Source: Roseovarius sp. M141
GTDB taxonomy: Bacteria; Pseudomonadota; Alphaproteobacteria; Rhodobacterales; Rhodobacteraceae
Direction: 5' to 3'
DNA: 64,000 bases
Assembly: GCF_024355225.1 (NCBI RefSeq)
Contig: NZ_VCNH01000008.1
Span: 620,001-684,000 of the forward strand
The translations under genes were made by a program, and so were the position numbers. The notes under the pieces were generated by a model. That model was not told the origin of the DNA. It was given only the letters and a program-made list of their open reading frames with translations, and did not search any database. Every line of letters starts with the position of its first letter. The stretch's first letter is position 1. This document shows, in pieces, positions 26,780 through 35,803 of the stretch.

Positions 26780-28288
26780 TCAGCCTGCTATGGCTGCGAC
26801 GGCTGCCTTCTGGGGTACTCCCGGCTGAGTCTGAAGGGTCATCATGCAGGCGCCGCCCGGCAGTGGCTCCAACCGGCATTGATGATTGTGACCGTGCCCC
26901 GGCACGGTTTTATGTATCCCGCCACTCTGGCCGCGCGTCCTGAGGCTGGCCTCGATGTCGCGCCAGACTGCCGGGGCAGGCAGCACGGCGGCGCAGGCGC
27001 CTATCAGATCGGGCACTGTCATATCGTCAAAGCAGATATCGGGATCGATCCCCAGCAGCCGCGTTGCCGCAGCGTTGCAGAAGGCCAGAACGTTGTCAGC
27101 GCCAATCACCATCACCGCATCTGGCAGGCAATCCAGCGCAGATTGCCGCAAGTCCAGCTGCGCCCGGAACCGCCGGGCCAGCATGACTTCGGCGCTGATG
27201 TTCTCGAACAGAAAGGCGACCGCGCCGTCGGGATGGGGCCGACCGGTGACGCGGTAGGTCACGTCGTTCGGCAGTGACCAGGTTTCCTGATACAGACCTC
27301 CCTGGGCGCTTTCGATCACGTTGCTGATTTGTGTACGCCACGTGGCGTAGCTGCGCGGTTCGGGCATGACGCGGCGGTTGCGCAGGTTGTCGAAGAAGGC
27401 CATCAGATCCGGCTGCGCGCTGAGAAAATGGGCCGGAAGCGATGTCAGATCCACCAACGCGGGATTGAACAGGGCAAGCTTTCGGTTGCGGTCGAAAACG
27501 GCGAGTCCAATGGTCAGATAGGCGAATGTCTTGGTCAGGGTCTGAACAAAGTCCTTCTGCATGGTTTCGGCTGTCACGATCTTGGTTATGTCGATGGCGT
27601 GATGCAGCACCAGCGACGGATAGGCGGCGGAATGCACTTCGTACCATACCGGGCGGCCGCCATTGACAGGGGTGATGGAAAATCGGCTGACGCTGTTCTG
27701 GTCGGGTTCCGGAATGGTCACCTCTTGCGCGTCGGGATCAAAAGCCGCGCGGCAGGCTGCATTTTGCCACAGGGTCGTGCCGTCATGGGAGGTCTTCCAG
27801 ATCGGATAGTGGGCGGCGTGCAGCACCTCTGTCTCTTCGATCAGGCGCGTGCGCTGGGCCAGCATCTGGTGTCGCTCACCGGGGCAGGAATGGGGGGGAT
27901 CGCACAGCGTTACGCGGGTTCCGTGCTGGGTGCGCAGCAGGCGCAGTTCGGCGGTGTCACCGTCTTCGCATGAGCGGATGGAAAGCCCCTGATCTTCTGT
28001 CAGATGTTTCAGCGTCTGTGGAAGGCCGGCAAAGCGCGGTTCAAACCATGCGCGCAGTTCTGGCCAGGCCAGCGATGTATTCGGTGTATCCGGCAGGGCC
28101 CCGGAATGGTGATCGAACATATGATCGTCCTGAAAGAGAAATACCGCATCATTGCCGCCAGTTGGCGAGATGCCCCGCCTGCCATGCGTTTCAGGTGTCC
28201 ACCGACCGATCAGCCACAGGACAGCGACTGAAATCGCCCCGGCCATCGCGGCCAATCCCAGCCATAGCGTCAGCGGTATCGCAGCCAT
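26780..28288 (-). CDS. divL: PAS-domain protein, probable kinase-less DivL homologue
   Basis: 502 residues. One N-terminal membrane helix (about 5-27), then three PAS-like regions at about 150-240 (YPIWKTSHDGTTLWQN), 250-350 (FAYLTIGLAVFDRNRKL) and 385-480 (LDCLPDAVMVIGADNVLAFC). No HisKA H-box or ATPase N/G boxes, unlike the longer Caulobacter DivL. A PAS protein called DivL that affects CtrA and gene-transfer-agent production is known in Rhodobacter capsulatus. Position ahead of tsaE-amgK-murU-addBA and the CtrA box upstream support this call. Exact orthology needs an alignment. Confidence 0.6.
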   Translation of the reverse strand: MAAIPLTLWLGLAAMAGAISVAVLWLIGRWTPETHGRRGISPTGGNDAVFLFQDDHMFDHHSGALPDTPNTSLAWPELRAWFEPRFAGLPQTLKHLTEDQGLSIRSCEDGDTAELRLLRTQHGTRVTLCDPPHSCPGERHQMLAQRTRLIEETEVLHAAHYPIWKTSHDGTTLWQNAACRAAFDPDAQEVTIPEPDQNSVSRFSITPVNGGRPVWYEVHSAAYPSLVLHHAIDITKIVTAETMQKDFVQTLTKTFAYLTIGLAVFDRNRKLALFNPALVDLTSLPAHFLSAQPDLMAFFDNLRNRRVMPEPRSYATWRTQISNVIESAQGGLYQETWSLPNDVTYRVTGRPHPDGAVAFLFENISAEVMLARRFRAQLDLRQSALDCLPDAVMVIGADNVLAFCNAAATRLLGIDPDICFDDMTVPDLIGACAAVLPAPAVWRDIEASLRTRGQSGGIHKTVPGHGHNHQCRLEPLPGGACMMTLQTQPGVPQKAAVAAIAG

Positions 28289-28338
28289 GCGTCTGTCCCT
28301 TTTGCATTTTCCCTGACGAAAACACTGCGCAATCTGAG

Positions 28339-28353
28339 TTAACGGCGAGTTAA
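28339..28353. promoter_or_regulatory. perfect CtrA-type box upstream of the divL candidate
   Basis: TTAACGGCGAGTTAA, an exact TTAA-N7-TTAA match to the CtrA recognition consensus. It lies 51 bases upstream of the PAS gene start and downstream of the regB stop, so it can only serve the PAS gene. CtrA binding is inferred from the consensus. Confidence 0.75.
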
Positions 28354-28396
28354 GTAACGCGCAGATCCATGCGTATTTCAGAGAAAACCGGCGAAT

Positions 28397-29794
28397 TCAG
28401 TGCGTAAAGGGGATATTCTGGCCGATCCCGCCGCTGCCTGCGGTGCTGTATTGCGCCAGTTCAGCGAGCGGCCAGACCACTTCGACCACTGCGCCAATAC
28501 GTTCGCGCCGGATCGAATCGCCCCGGAACGAATCGGCCCCGTTGGCGAAGCTGAGGGTCGCGCCCGACCGCTCCAGCAGCGTTTTGGCAATGAACAAACC
28601 AAGGCCCATCCCCTCGTATTCGGGCCGGTTGGAAATGGGGCCGCGCGCGCGGCGGCGCATCATCGGATCGCCAATCCGGCCCAGCAGGTGGGGTGGATAG
28701 CCGGGTCCGTCATCCATGATACGCAATGCGATCATTTGATCCGACCAACGGGTTTCGATCCAGACGCGGCTGTCTGCGAAATCCACGGCATTCTGGATCA
28801 GGTTGCGCAGGCCGTGGATAATCTCGGGGCGGCGCGGGATGACGGGCGGCTCCTGGGGTGCGCTGCCCACCGGGGCGTGATCGAACAGCAGCGCCTTGCC
28901 GCGCTGGGCGTGCGGGCCGGCCGCCTCGTCGATGACGGCGGTCAGGGGGGCGTGGCGCAGATGCAGATCGTCCTTACCGGCGCGGCCCATCGACCGCAGG
29001 ATATCGCGGCACCGGTCCGCCTGATCGCGGATCAGCAGCGCATCGTCGCGCGCATCACTGCCTTCGGGCAGATCGTCCGCCAGCTCGGCGCTGGTCAGCT
29101 TGATCGTGGCAAGCGGTGTGCCCAGCTCATGCGCTGCGGCTGCGACGACACCGCCCAGGTCGGTCAGCTTCTGCTCGCGGGCGAGGGCCATTTGCGTGGC
29201 CTGAAGCGCGCCGGACATGGCGCGCATTTCATTGACGGTCCAGCGTGAATAAACCCCGAGGAATACGATCCCGATGACGATCGCCACCCAATTGCCGAAC
29301 AGGAAGATGACCGGCACCCGCATGACAAAGCCGTCATCGGTGGTCAGCGGCAGGTTGAACCGCGCCAGAACTGACACGATCAGGATCGCCGTCAGGCCCA
29401 GAAATATGGTCGAACGCGATGACAACGAGGACGCCGACACCACAACGGGCCCGACAATCAATATCGAAAACGGATTGTTCAAGCCGCCGGTCAAATAGAG
29501 CAACACCCCCAGCTGGATCAGATCGAACAGCACCATCGCCAGGTTTTCAGCCTCGGTCAGGCGCTTGTTGACCGGGAACACCAGCGACGCGACCAGATTG
29601 CTGATGATCGACGCGCCAATCACCATGTAGCACAGGCCAATTTGCAAGTTCAGATGCAGCGCGCGTTCGGCGACGATCAGCGCCGTGATCTGGCCGATGA
29701 CAGCCCACCAGCGCAGCAGGATCAGCGTGCGCAACCGAATCCAGCTGCCCCTGCGCTTGGGCGCGACCTGCGCCTGTGATGGTTGGTTCGCCAT
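28397..29794 (-). CDS. regB: redox-sensing histidine kinase RegB/PrrB
   Basis: 465 residues. Six predicted membrane helices within about 25-185. GGLNNPF at 103-109 is the ubiquinone-sensing loop. His222 in AHELGTPLATIK is the phosphoacceptor, and Cys262 in QADRCRDILRS corresponds to the redox-active cysteine of Rhodobacter RegB. The G-box DDGPGYPPHLLGRIGDP and GMGLGLFIAKTLLER form the ATPase domain. It is transcribed away from senC and regA, the classic Reg/Prr arrangement controlling photosynthesis, respiration, CO2 and N2 metabolism. Confidence 0.95.
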   Translation of the reverse strand: MANQPSQAQVAPKRRGSWIRLRTLILLRWWAVIGQITALIVAERALHLNLQIGLCYMVIGASIISNLVASLVFPVNKRLTEAENLAMVLFDLIQLGVLLYLTGGLNNPFSILIVGPVVVSASSLSSRSTIFLGLTAILIVSVLARFNLPLTTDDGFVMRVPVIFLFGNWVAIVIGIVFLGVYSRWTVNEMRAMSGALQATQMALAREQKLTDLGGVVAAAAHELGTPLATIKLTSAELADDLPEGSDARDDALLIRDQADRCRDILRSMGRAGKDDLHLRHAPLTAVIDEAAGPHAQRGKALLFDHAPVGSAPQEPPVIPRRPEIIHGLRNLIQNAVDFADSRVWIETRWSDQMIALRIMDDGPGYPPHLLGRIGDPMMRRRARGPISNRPEYEGMGLGLFIAKTLLERSGATLSFANGADSFRGDSIRRERIGAVVEVVWPLAELAQYSTAGSGGIGQNIPFTH

Positions 29795-29865
29795 ATGCGG
29801 TAAATCGCCCCGTTGCGTGCCCGGTATCTTTTGTTAGATGTGGCACAGTAGGGCGTTCTTGCCCA

Positions 29866-29890
29866 GAAGCCGGGTTCGCAAACCCGTTCT
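29866..29890 (+). promoter_or_regulatory. hairpin in senC leader
   Basis: AGAA-GC-CGGGTT-CGCA-AACCCG-TTCT folds into a 10-pair hairpin with a two-base bulge, ending 20 bases before the senC ATG. It lies in the divergent regB/senC control region. It could be a leader structure or a protein-binding inverted repeat. Confidence 0.4.
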
Positions 29891-29910
29891 AAAACCCTGA
29901 AGGATCCAAT

Positions 29911-30534
29911 ATGTCGCGTCTGTTGATCACCACCATAGCCGCCGCAATCATCGCTTTGGCCGCGGGCATTTACATGATGACGACGGGGCGTTCGGGAGGC
30001 GATTTCGCCGAATGCCGCAGTACAGCGGTTGCCGGCGGCGGAGATATCGGCGGCGATTTCACGCTGATCGACGAAACAGGCAAGACCGTGACCAGCGCCG
30101 ATGTTCTGGATGAGCCGGCGTTGATCTACTTTGGCTATACATTCTGCCCGGATGTCTGCCCGCTGGACGTAGCCCGCAACGCCGAGGCGGTCAGCATCCT
30201 GGAAGAGCGCGGCGTGATGGTCAAGCCGGTCTTTATCTCCATCGATCCAACCCGGGATACGCCCGAAGTGGTCGCGGACTACACCGACGCGATGCACCCC
30301 CGGATGCTGGGCCTGACCGGATCGCCCGAGCAGGTGCGCGAAGCCAGCCAAGCCTACCGCACCTATTACAAGGCGCAGGAAGCGGCGCCGGGCGAGGAAG
30401 ACTATTATCTGGTCGATCACTCGACCTTCACTTACTTCACGATGCCCGGCCATGGGTTTGTCGAATTCTTCCGCCGCGATGTGACGGGCGAGCAGATGGC
30501 AGACCAGGTGCAGTGCTTCCTGAACGCCGATTGA
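29911..30534 (+). CDS. senC: SCO1/SenC/PrrC copper-binding redox protein
   Basis: 207 residues. One N-terminal membrane anchor (about 4-24), then a thioredoxin-like domain facing the periplasm with C79-X3-C83 in YFGYTFCPDVCPLD and a conserved His170 in YLVDHSTF. These three residues bind copper in Sco proteins, which help assemble the CuA site of cytochrome oxidase. In Rhodobacter it lies between regB and regA and modulates the Reg signal. It is 82 bases upstream of regA on the same strand. Confidence 0.94.
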   Translation: MSRLLITTIAAAIIALAAGIYMMTTGRSGGDFAECRSTAVAGGGDIGGDFTLIDETGKTVTSADVLDEPALIYFGYTFCPDVCPLDVARNAEAVSILEERGVMVKPVFISIDPTRDTPEVVADYTDAMHPRMLGLTGSPEQVREASQAYRTYYKAQEAAPGEEDYYLVDHSTFTYFTMPGHGFVEFFRRDVTGEQMADQVQCFLNAD

Positions 30535-30616
30535 CTGGCTGGACGGCCCGGTTTGACCAGTGCATGGTAACGGACTAAATCCTCGCTCGGGGACAATCAG
30601 GAACTGGAAGCGCGCC

Positions 30617-31168
30617 ATGGCCGATACCGAACTGGATCTGGGCGACGATAAATCGCTGCTTTTGGTCGATGATGATGAGGCGTTCGTGCGCCGACTGGCC
30701 AAGGCCATGGAGAAGCGCGGGTTCGACGTGGATGTCGCCACCTCGGTCAAGGCAGGGCGCGCCAGTGCGACGGCCCGGCCCCCTGCATATGCCGTCTGTG
30801 ATCTGCGGTTGGAGGATGGCAACGGTCTGGACGTGGTCGAAGTGATCCGCGAGAAACGTCCGGAAAGCCGCGTGGTGGTGTTAACCGGCTATGGCGCCAT
30901 CGCCACGGCCGTCGCGGCGGTCAAGATTGGTGCGACCGACTATCTGTCAAAACCTGCCGACGCCACCGACATCATCAACGCCCTGATGGCCACGGGAGAC
31001 GAACTGCCGCCACCGCCGGAAAACCTGATGAGTGCCGACCGCGTCCGGTGGGAGCATATCCAGCGCGTATATGAGCTGTGTGACCGCAATGTATCCGAGA
31101 CCGCGCGGCGTCTGAACATGCATCGGCGGACGCTGCAGCGGATATTGGCAAAACGGTCGCCCAGATAA
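30617..31168 (+). CDS. regA: redox response regulator RegA/PrrA
   Basis: 183 residues from the ATG at 30617; an upstream in-frame start was rejected because MADTELDLGDDKSLLLVDDD is the known N-terminus. The receiver domain has acidic DDDE at 18-21, phospho-acceptor Asp62 in AVCDLRLEDG and Lys in YLSKPAD. The four-proline linker ELPPPPENL leads to a Fis-type helix-turn-helix (NVSETARRLNMHRRTLQR). It is the DNA-binding partner of RegB, strongly conserved in sequence among relatives. Confidence 0.96.
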   Translation: MADTELDLGDDKSLLLVDDDEAFVRRLAKAMEKRGFDVDVATSVKAGRASATARPPAYAVCDLRLEDGNGLDVVEVIREKRPESRVVVLTGYGAIATAVAAVKIGATDYLSKPADATDIINALMATGDELPPPPENLMSADRVRWEHIQRVYELCDRNVSETARRLNMHRRTLQRILAKRSPR

Positions 31169-31198
31169 GGGCGGCCTGTGCTTTAATCGACATTATTT

Positions 31199-31221
31199 GA
31201 GTATTTTTGGAACATTGAAAG
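31199..31221 (+). repeat. dispersed 3'-end motif, copy D (after regA)
   Basis: GAGTATTTTTGGAAC followed by ATTGAAAG, 30 bases past the regA stop, sense direction. It matches the reconstructed copy C flanking the insertion sequence in 20 of 23 positions. Its 3' end forms the left arm of the hairpin at 31215. Confidence 0.55.
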
Positions 31222-31244
31222 GGCAGGTTGCGCTGCCCTTTCAA
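31215..31244. terminator. hairpin between regA and argG
   Basis: TTGAAAGGGCAG and CTGCCCTTTCAA form a perfect 12-base stem with a six-base loop between the convergent regA and argG stops. It probably serves both transcripts; no long U-run follows. Confidence 0.65.
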
Positions 31245-31251
31245 GCGGGTT

Positions 31252-32478
31252 TCAGCCTTTCAGACGGCGATCCCGCGCGGCGAGCAGTTTCAGCCGCAGG
31301 GCGTTCAGCTGGATAAAGCCGGCGGCGTCCTTTTGGTCATAGGCGCCTGCATCGTCCTCGAACGTCACATGCGCCTCGGAATACAGCGAATGGTCCGACC
31401 AGCGACCGACCGTGCGTGCGCTGCCCTTGTAGAGCTTGAGCCGGACAGTTCCGGTGACATGCGTCTGGCTGGCGTCGATGGCGGCCTGCAACATGCTCCG
31501 TTCGGGTGAGAACCAGAAGCCGTTATAGATCAGTTCGGCGTATTGCGGCATCAGCTGGTCCTTGAGGTGCATCGCGCCGCGATCCATCGTGATGCTTTCG
31601 ATCCCGCGATGCGCCTCAAGCAGGATCGTGCCGCCGGGGGTCTCGTAGATTCCGCGTGATTTCATGCCGACAAAACGCCCTTCGACGAGGTCCAGCCGGC
31701 CAACGCCATGTTTGCCGCCCAGTTCGTTCAGTTTGGTCAGGACAGTTGCGGGGCTCATCGCCTCGCCGTTGATTGACACGGCATCGCCGCGCTCGAACCC
31801 GATTTCGACGAATTCAGGCTCGTTCGGTGCATCCTCGGGGTGGACGGTGCGCTGATAGACATAATCGGGCGCCATTTCGGCGGGATCTTCCAGCACCTTG
31901 CCTTCGGATGAGGTGTGAAGAAGGTTCGCATCCACCGAAAATGGCGCTTCGCCGCGCTTGTCCTTGGCGATCGGGATCTGGTTTTTCTCGGCGAAATCCA
32001 GCAGTTTGGTGCGGCTGGACAGATCCCACTCGCGCCACGGCGCGATGACCTTGATATCAGGGTTCAGCGCATAGGCTGCCAGTTCGAAACGGACTTGATC
32101 GTTGCCCTTGCCGGTCGCGCCATGTGCGACCGCATCGGCGCCGACTTCTTCGGCAATCTCGACGAGCCGCTTGGAAATCAGGGGCCGCGCGATGGACGTG
32201 CCCAGAAGGTACAGCCCCTCATAGACCGCATTGGCGCGGAACATCGGGAACACGAAATCGCGCACGAATTCCTCGCGCACGTCCTCGATATAGATGTTCT
32301 TTGGGTCGATCCCCAGCATCACGGCCTTTTCGCGGGCGGGCTCCAGCTCTTCGCCCTGGCCGAGATCCGCGGTGAAGGTCACCACCTCGCAGCCATATTC
32401 GGTTTGCAGCCATTTCAGGATGATCGATGTATCGAGGCCGCCGGAATAGGCCAGCACGACTTTCTTGGGCGCGGACAT
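31252..32478 (-). CDS. argG: argininosuccinate synthase
   Basis: 408 residues from the ATG at 32478, with AAGGAAAC 7-14 bases upstream. A long upstream in-frame extension is rejected because [19 protein letters not shown] (the ATP pyrophosphatase P-loop) is the natural N-terminus. [13 protein letters not shown] and SHMTGT-like blocks follow. It joins citrulline and aspartate using ATP in arginine synthesis; argJ of the same pathway is at 54721. No attenuator or operator was recognised in the 256-base gap to ilvA. Confidence 0.97.
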   Translation of the reverse strand: MSAPKKVVLAYSGGLDTSIILKWLQTEYGCEVVTFTADLGQGEELEPAREKAVMLGIDPKNIYIEDVREEFVRDFVFPMFRANAVYEGLYLLGTSIARPLISKRLVEIAEEVGADAVAHGATGKGNDQVRFELAAYALNPDIKVIAPWREWDLSSRTKLLDFAEKNQIPIAKDKRGEAPFSVDANLLHTSSEGKVLEDPAEMAPDYVYQRTVHPEDAPNEPEFVEIGFERGDAVSINGEAMSPATVLTKLNELGGKHGVGRLDLVEGRFVGMKSRGIYETPGGTILLEAHRGIESITMDRGAMHLKDQLMPQYAELIYNGFWFSPERSMLQAAIDASQTHVTGTVRLKLYKGSARTVGRWSDHSLYSEAHVTFEDDAGAYDQKDAAGFIQLNALRLKLLAARDRRLKG

Positions 32479-32734
32479 GAGACAGTTTCCTTTGTCAGGG
32501 TCGGGCAGGGGCTTAGCGGGTTTTGCCATGGCAGGCAAGGCGGGCAGGCGTTGCTGCATGGGTGCGAGGACCGTTATATGACGCGGAGGCGCAAAGGAGC
32601 GCCGCACTGCGCGGGGACTGGCGGCGGTTGCAAAGGTTGCGGGCCGGAAAATGTCCCGCCCATCCATGGAAAAGCGATGCCCGGCGGTTCGCCATGTCTT
32701 GCGCCGGGCAGGCGGTTGAGGCAGGCATGTCCGC

Positions 32735-33973
32735 ATGAGTGATTTTCAGCAAAACGCCCGCGCCGCCGAAGCTGCGATGCGCCCGGTCTTTGACCCGACT
32801 CCGCTTCAGCGCAACGAGCATCTGTCCGAGCGCTACGACGCCAACATATTGCTAAAAAGAGAGGATTTGACGCCGGTCCGCTCTTACAAACTGCGCGGCG
32901 CGTTCAATGCCATGCGCAAGGTGTTGGCGCTGGGCGACGAGACGCCGACCTTTGTGTGCGCCAGCGCGGGCAACCATGCGCAGGGCGTTGCGTTCATGTG
33001 CCGACATTTCGGCGTGCAGGGCGTTATCTACATGCCGGTCACGACGCCGCAGCAAAAAATCGGCAAGACGCGGATTTTCGGCGGTGACAACGTCCGTGTC
33101 GAACTGACAGGCGATTATTTTGACGTCACGCTCGCTGCGGCGCAGGAGTATTGCGTGCGTATCGGCGCGCATTTCCTGTCGCCATTTGACGACGAGGACG
33201 TGATTGAGGGCCAGGCCTCGGTGATGGTCGAGATCGAACGCGACCTAGGCGGAATGCCTGATCACATCGTGATGCCTGTCGGCGGTGGTGGACTGTCGGC
33301 CGGCGTTTGCAGCTATGTTGGTGATCGGGCCGAATTGACACTGGTCGAGCCAGCCGGGGGCGCCAGCCTGCATGCGGCGCTGATGGCCGGTGCGCCCGTG
33401 CGGCTGGAGCATGTGAACACCTTTGCCGATGGCGCCGCCGTGGCGCAGATTGGCGCGCGAACGTTTCAACGGCTGCGCCATCTTGACCCCGGTCAGGCGG
33501 TGACCGTCGACGAGGACCGTTTGTGCACGACGATGATCGAAATGCTGAACATCGAAGGTATCGTGCTGGAACCCGCTGGCGCGCTGGCCGTCGACGCGCT
33601 CAAGGACATGAAAAACCGTATCCGTGGCAAGACTGTGGTCTGCGTGACCTCCGGTGGAAACTTCGATTTCGAGCGCCTCCCCGAGGTCAAGGAACGCGCG
33701 CAGCGCCATTCCGGGGTCAAGAAGTATTTTATCCTTCGTATGCCTCAGCGACCCGGTGCGCTGAAGGATTTCCTGAATTTGCTGGGCCCTGAAGACGACA
33801 TTGCCCGATTTGAGTATCTCAAGAAATCCGCGCGCAACTTTGGCTCGGTCTTGATCGGTATCGAAACGAGCCGCGAAGAGAATTTCGTGCGTCTGCTGGG
33901 GGCTTTCACGTCAGCAGGGTTTGACTATCGCGATATCACCGACGACAGGGTACTGGCCGAATTCCTGATCTGA
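32735..33973 (+). CDS. ilvA: threonine ammonia-lyase
   Basis: 412 residues. PLP-binding Lys52 in [14 protein letters not shown]-phosphate loop VGGGGLSAG, and a single C-terminal ACT-like domain ([20 protein letters not shown], from about residue 330). This is the shorter, one-ACT form, intermediate between biosynthetic IlvA with two domains and catabolic TdcB without. It makes 2-oxobutyrate from threonine for isoleucine synthesis. Stand-alone gene divergent from argG. Confidence 0.92.
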   Translation: MSDFQQNARAAEAAMRPVFDPTPLQRNEHLSERYDANILLKREDLTPVRSYKLRGAFNAMRKVLALGDETPTFVCASAGNHAQGVAFMCRHFGVQGVIYMPVTTPQQKIGKTRIFGGDNVRVELTGDYFDVTLAAAQEYCVRIGAHFLSPFDDEDVIEGQASVMVEIERDLGGMPDHIVMPVGGGGLSAGVCSYVGDRAELTLVEPAGGASLHAALMAGAPVRLEHVNTFADGAAVAQIGARTFQRLRHLDPGQAVTVDEDRLCTTMIEMLNIEGIVLEPAGALAVDALKDMKNRIRGKTVVCVTSGGNFDFERLPEVKERAQRHSGVKKYFILRMPQRPGALKDFLNLLGPEDDIARFEYLKKSARNFGSVLIGIETSREENFVRLLGAFTSAGFDYRDITDDRVLAEFLI

Positions 33974-34038
33974 CCGACGCCCGGCATTTTGCCTTCGTAT
34001 TTCCCCAGCCTTCCTGTTGATCGCCGACAGGGGCTGTT

Positions 34039-34368
34039 TCATCGGCTTTGCTGGTTCAGGCGTGTCAGGAACTCTGTTTTTGAGAGATCGTAGATGGTGC
34101 GCGTTGCCGGGACATCAATCTGTGAGTGTTGGCTCTGTGCTGCAGCCGTTTCACCGGTCTGGCAATGTTCGGCAAATGCCCGGAAGCCCAAATTCAGCGC
34201 GCTCCCTCTGAGCGAGTGAAATTTGTACTCCAACTGCGCCGGATCGCACCCGGCATGCAAATCAGCGATCTCGGACTCGACCTCCTCCAGGAATATTTCA
34301 ACCACCTCGCCGAAATCTTCGGCGCCGATTTCATTTTGCAATTCTCTGACCCGACTCCAATCAATCAT
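34039..34368 (-). CDS. histidine phosphotransfer (HPt) domain protein
   Basis: 109 residues, essentially one Hpt domain. His51 in YKFHSLRGSALNLGF is the phosphate-carrying histidine (HxLKG-type motif, with Arg in place of the usual Lys). FLEEVESEIADLH forms the leading helix. Free-standing Hpt proteins shuttle phosphate between a hybrid kinase and a response regulator. It is divergent from a receiver-PP2C gene with a CtrA-type site in the shared 145-base gap, suggesting they belong to one pathway. The cognate kinase is not in this window. Confidence 0.85.
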   Translation of the reverse strand: MIDWSRVRELQNEIGAEDFGEVVEIFLEEVESEIADLHAGCDPAQLEYKFHSLRGSALNLGFRAFAEHCQTGETAAAQSQHSQIDVPATRTIYDLSKTEFLTRLNQQSR

Positions 34369-34408
34369 GTCGCCTCCGCCATTTGCGGTTGAAAATGGCG
34401 CATATCTC

Positions 34409-34423
34409 TTAACAAGGCGTTAC
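34409..34423. promoter_or_regulatory. near-perfect CtrA-type box, HPt / PP2C divergent region
   Basis: TTAACAAGGCGTTAC is TTAA-N7-TTAC, one base from TTAA-N7-TTAA. It lies 40 bases from the HPt start and 90 from the PP2C start. An inverted repeat GCCATTT/AAATGGC (34378-34399) sits beside it. Binding is inferred. Confidence 0.55.
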
Positions 34424-34513
34424 GGGGAGCGGCCTGGTCAAAAATATCGACTTTCACCGAGTGTTAATCCTTTGTGCGCTAGGACTGGTGAATTATTTTC
34501 AAAGGGAATTTCC

Positions 34514-35803
34514 GTGTCCCATATTACTCAACTGCCAACCGATCCCGCGCTGGATGTAGCCGCCTCGACCCGTGCGATTCAGCGTGTTCTGATTGTCGAC
34601 GATAGCCGATTGCAGCGGCGTATTCTTGCCGCATCTCTCAGGAAGTGGGAGTTCGTGGTGGCCGAGGCCGAGTCAGGCGAAGACGCGTTGCAGATCTGCC
34701 GGTCCGACCCGCCGGATCTGGTGTTGAGCGATTGGATGATGCCCGGCATGTCCGGTTTGGAATTCTGCGATGAATTTCGCCGTATGGACCGTGAAAGCTA
34801 CGGATATTTCATCCTGCTGACGTCAAAATCGGACAAGGCAGAGATTGCCAGTGGTCTGGATGCAGGTGCGGACGATTTTCTGACAAAACCGGTCAATTCC
34901 GGCGAATTGCGCGCGCGCATCGCGGCGGGCGAGCGGATTTTGCAGATGGAACGGCAACTGACCGACAAGAACCGCTTGATCAACGCTACCCTTGGGAAGC
35001 TGAGCGCGCTCTATGAATCGCTGGACAATGACCTGATCGAGGCGAAAAAACTGCAGCAGTCGTTGGTCAGTGATCGCCACCGGGATTATGGCACCGCTGA
35101 GGTGTCGATGCTGTTGCGATCATCGGGGCATGTGGGCGGTGATCTGGTGGGGATGTTTCCGGTCAGTGACACGCGCATCGGTCTGTACGGCATCGATGTG
35201 TCGGGCCATGGAATCAGTTCGGCGTTAATGACGGCGCGGCTGGCGGGGTACCTGTCGGGCGCGGCACCTGAGCAGAACGTCGCGATGCGCCGAATGCCCG
35301 ATGGCACCTTCGCATCGCGCCCGCCCGGGCAGACGATCGCCGCGCTTAATGACCTATTTCTTAGCGAACTGGAGACGGAGCACTACTTTACCCTGCTGCT
35401 GGCCGATGTGGATCTGGCGACCGGCCGGGTGGTGATGGCGCAGGCCGGCCATCCGTATCCGGCTGTCCAGCGCGCGAACGGTTCGGTCGAGATGATTGGA
35501 TGTGGCGGATTACCGGTCGGTCTGATTCCGGGGGCCGAATTTCAGGAGTTCGAGGTTCAGCTTGCCCCGGGGGATCGGCTGATGATTCATTCGGATGGGG
35601 TGACAGAGTGCGCCGGGATGGACGGCAAGCTGCTGGATGATGAGGGGCTGGCACGACTGCTGGAGGATCTGCGCGGCACGCGCGCGATGGCGTGCCTGGA
35701 ATCGTTGATCTGGAAACTGGCCGATTTCGCAGGCGATGACAGCTTTGCCGACGATGTGTCGGCGATCCTGCTGGAGATCAAGCCAATCCGGCCCAGTGGC
35801 TGA
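34514..35803 (+). CDS. response regulator with PP2C (SpoIIE/RsbU-type) phosphatase output
   Basis: 429 residues from the GTG at 34514, chosen because AAAGGGA lies just upstream and the receiver begins soon after. Receiver domain about 23-140 (VLIVDDSRLQRR, phospho-Asp73 in LSDWMMPG, Lys in LTKPVN), coiled linker, then a PP2C phosphatase from about 205 (GGDLVGMF, GIDVSGHGISSALM, MIHSDGVTECAG, DDVSAILLEIK) with the metal-binding Asp residues. Resembles Rhodobacter RbaY, which controls an anti-sigma partner switch; no RbaV/RbaW pair is adjacent. Confidence 0.88.
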   Translation: MSHITQLPTDPALDVAASTRAIQRVLIVDDSRLQRRILAASLRKWEFVVAEAESGEDALQICRSDPPDLVLSDWMMPGMSGLEFCDEFRRMDRESYGYFILLTSKSDKAEIASGLDAGADDFLTKPVNSGELRARIAAGERILQMERQLTDKNRLINATLGKLSALYESLDNDLIEAKKLQQSLVSDRHRDYGTAEVSMLLRSSGHVGGDLVGMFPVSDTRIGLYGIDVSGHGISSALMTARLAGYLSGAAPEQNVAMRRMPDGTFASRPPGQTIAALNDLFLSELETEHYFTLLLADVDLATGRVVMAQAGHPYPAVQRANGSVEMIGCGGLPVGLIPGAEFQEFEVQLAPGDRLMIHSDGVTECAGMDGKLLDDEGLARLLEDLRGTRAMACLESLIWKLADFAGDDSFADDVSAILLEIKPIRPSG

